A stretch of DNA of 64,000 nt from Zoroaster sp. YZ-2022. Taxonomy: Eukaryota; Echinodermata; Asteroidea; Forcipulatida; Zoroasteridae. Position 1 is the stretch's first letter, and each line of letters starts with the position of its first letter. The stretch is taken from the NCBI GenBank assembly GCA_029582265.1, contig CM055835.1, positions 11,959,498-12,023,497 on the forward strand, written 5' to 3'. Positions 62,750-64,000 of this stretch are shown one piece after another. Made by a program: the position numbers and the translations under genes. Below the pieces are notes generated by a model. The model searched no databases, had not been told where the DNA came from, and saw nothing but the letters and a program-made list of their open reading frames with translations.

Positions 62750-63960
62750 ATATATCGGGGAATAAAACGTCCTTTTTGATATTGAGTTGACGCCCATGAT
62801 GAGGGAAAAGGAAATTTAATTCGCCGGCAGTTTCGACTGTTTTGAGCGAATGACCTTCGGATGCTTTTTTATCCGTCTGCCACTAAGGAATTTTTTGTTA
62901 CTTTTGTTTCTCAAATCAAAAAAACAAACCGTATTTTTACTGATAATTTTGAGTTTCATTCCGACAGCCCCAAAAAGCCTTGGTTACCCCATGGCGTTTT
63001 CCCTTTCTGAATCCCCGGAAAATTTCAATTTCTTCCCAGTGTTGATATCCGCGCATCCCCGCAAAAAATTGTTTGGGCCTGAATTCCTTCGATAGAATTG
63101 AGATTTTACCAATCTTTGGATTCAAAAATTTTCAAGAAGATTTTTTCAGTAGGCTTTTTGAAAAAGCATAAATTTTTCCCCCTTCATGTTTTTTTCCGGA
63201 GTTTAAATTTATATTCCACGTTTTATTTTCTTTTTTGGCGGTTTTTAGTGTCTCAAGATTTCAAATATACCACCAATTTTTTGCTTTTTGTTTTTTAATC
63301 ACTGGGGGAGTTGGTTGGTGAAACTCATTCTAAGAAATTCCGCTTATGATATATTTGCTATCGGCGTCGGGGCTTTCCCTTTGGAATATTATAAACGTAT
63401 TTTCAAAGCCCACCCGATCCGTCAGTCCGCTTGATAATACGGTTGATGAGGGTAAAAAGTTCAAAGTCAAGGGGAAATTAAAATCTTTTTATAAGTATCC
63501 GCGACATTTTGTCTTTTTTTTGATTCCCCGCAGGATAAAGCCTGGCGTCTACTTTAATTTTAATTTATATTATCCGATTCGATTTTGATACGCTAATTTT
63601 CGGGTTGGTGTTTGTCACCCGTGTTTTTTAAACTTGTACCATCCGCACCCGAAAAAAATACACTTCATTTCCATCAAATTTAATGGAAAATTTTAACGAT
63701 GGCCCCCCCCTTTATATTATGAAGATGGTTCGCTCTTCATCATCTTCGGTTCTAAAAGTAATGTTAAAAGCCAATCTGGCTGACCCCGGAACGATTACGT
63801 CTTTTTCCCAAAATTTTGGAAACTAACGTCCACAGTTGATTTTCATCGATTTTGCCCCGGATTTTTTGTGATGATGATTTTTTGTCTTTTCCTTTTTATC
63901 CCTTTTTGAATTTCCCCAATCGCCTGTACGGATTTAGTTTGTGCCCAAATGTTAGCCTTT
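62750..63960 (-). pseudogene. major capsid protein remnant
   Basis: Colinear with A 2995-4245 (GTGTTGATATCC, TTATATTCCACGTTTTAT, GGTTCGCTCTTCATCATCTT). Frames broken by run-type differences; the element continues past the window. Confidence 0.7.
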
Positions 63961-64000
63961 TAACTTTCCCATTATTTTTTTAAAATTTTAAAAATAAAAT

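Larger units (their letters stand above)
54450..64000. other. region with abnormal homopolymer excess
   Basis: From about 54450 onward runs of four or more A, C, G or T become very frequent, and where a second copy exists in the window (44270-44560, 1161-4245, 9835-9998) the differences are mostly short mixed motifs turned into runs, for example GATGGCTTTC-type sequence read as GGGGTTTTTTTT. This looks like poor consensus quality near a contig end, so all ORFs here are unreliable. Confidence 0.7.
55948..64000 (+). mobile_element. Polinton C, left part, same family as A, corrupted sequence
   Basis: Left terminus (GGGAGAAGATAAAG, compare AGTAGAAGATAAAG in A) followed in order by remnants of SAP gene, PolB, extra segment, integrase, small membrane protein (twice), A-type membrane protein, conserved protein, tandem repeat, ATPase and capsid gene up to the window end. 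Overlap with A starts near 61030. Confidence 0.8.

Overview
The window is eukaryotic, repeat-rich DNA from an animal. It has one interrupted four-exon secreted fibrinogen-domain gene, tRNA-Leu-derived SINEs, TA-flanked MITEs, a non-LTR retrotransposon tail and several Polinton/Maverick (virus-like) transposons. The fibrinogen gene and the type of repeats fit a marine deuterostome invertebrate, most likely an echinoderm; this is an inference from gene and repeat style only.

Layout. 1-1160: 3' end of a CR1/jockey-like LINE lying in Polinton A. 1161-9998: Polinton A, decayed, right two-thirds only, ending in its right terminus. 9999-17620: host DNA with the fibrinogen-related gene (exons 10805-10865, 11855-12159, 12618-12888, 14563-14843) and MITEs. 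17626-33491: Polinton B, 15.9 kb, end to end, flanked by AGCCC, with nearly all reading frames open. 33497-34448: host. 34455-43945: element D, 9.5 kb, flanked by a perfect 6-bp duplication ATCGTA. It begins with the same AGTAGTATGT as B but carries no polymerase, integrase or capsid genes. 43952-54450: host DNA made of dispersed repeats, including unoccupied copies of the repeat into which D inserted. About 54450-64000: a stretch with an abnormal excess of homopolymer runs that contains Polinton C (left terminus near 55948), the same family as A.

Polinton B encodes a SAP-like/PolB pair, a DDE integrase, a packaging ATPase, a double-jelly-roll type major capsid protein, a second conserved capsid-module protein, a putative penton-like protein, three membrane or coiled-coil proteins and small zinc-binding proteins. 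I see no adenain-like protease. Gene starts sit directly on a TATAATAAA-type motif. The polymerase and integrase serve replication and integration; the ATPase, capsid and membrane proteins look like a virion module.

The most unusual object is D. It looks like a non-autonomous passenger using Polinton ends. Each end folds into a long hairpin, and B's ends are built on the same principle. Inside are three successive inverted-repeat cassettes. One contains a short ORF followed by a perfect metazoan histone-mRNA 3' stem-loop. Another carries a WW-PC4 (p15 coactivator-like) gene with its own CCAAT/TATA promoter plus a 160-residue protein with a C-x2-C...H-x-C motif. WW domains bind PPxY peptides, and the membrane protein of the Polintons ends in a PPxY motif, so a functional link is possible but unproven.
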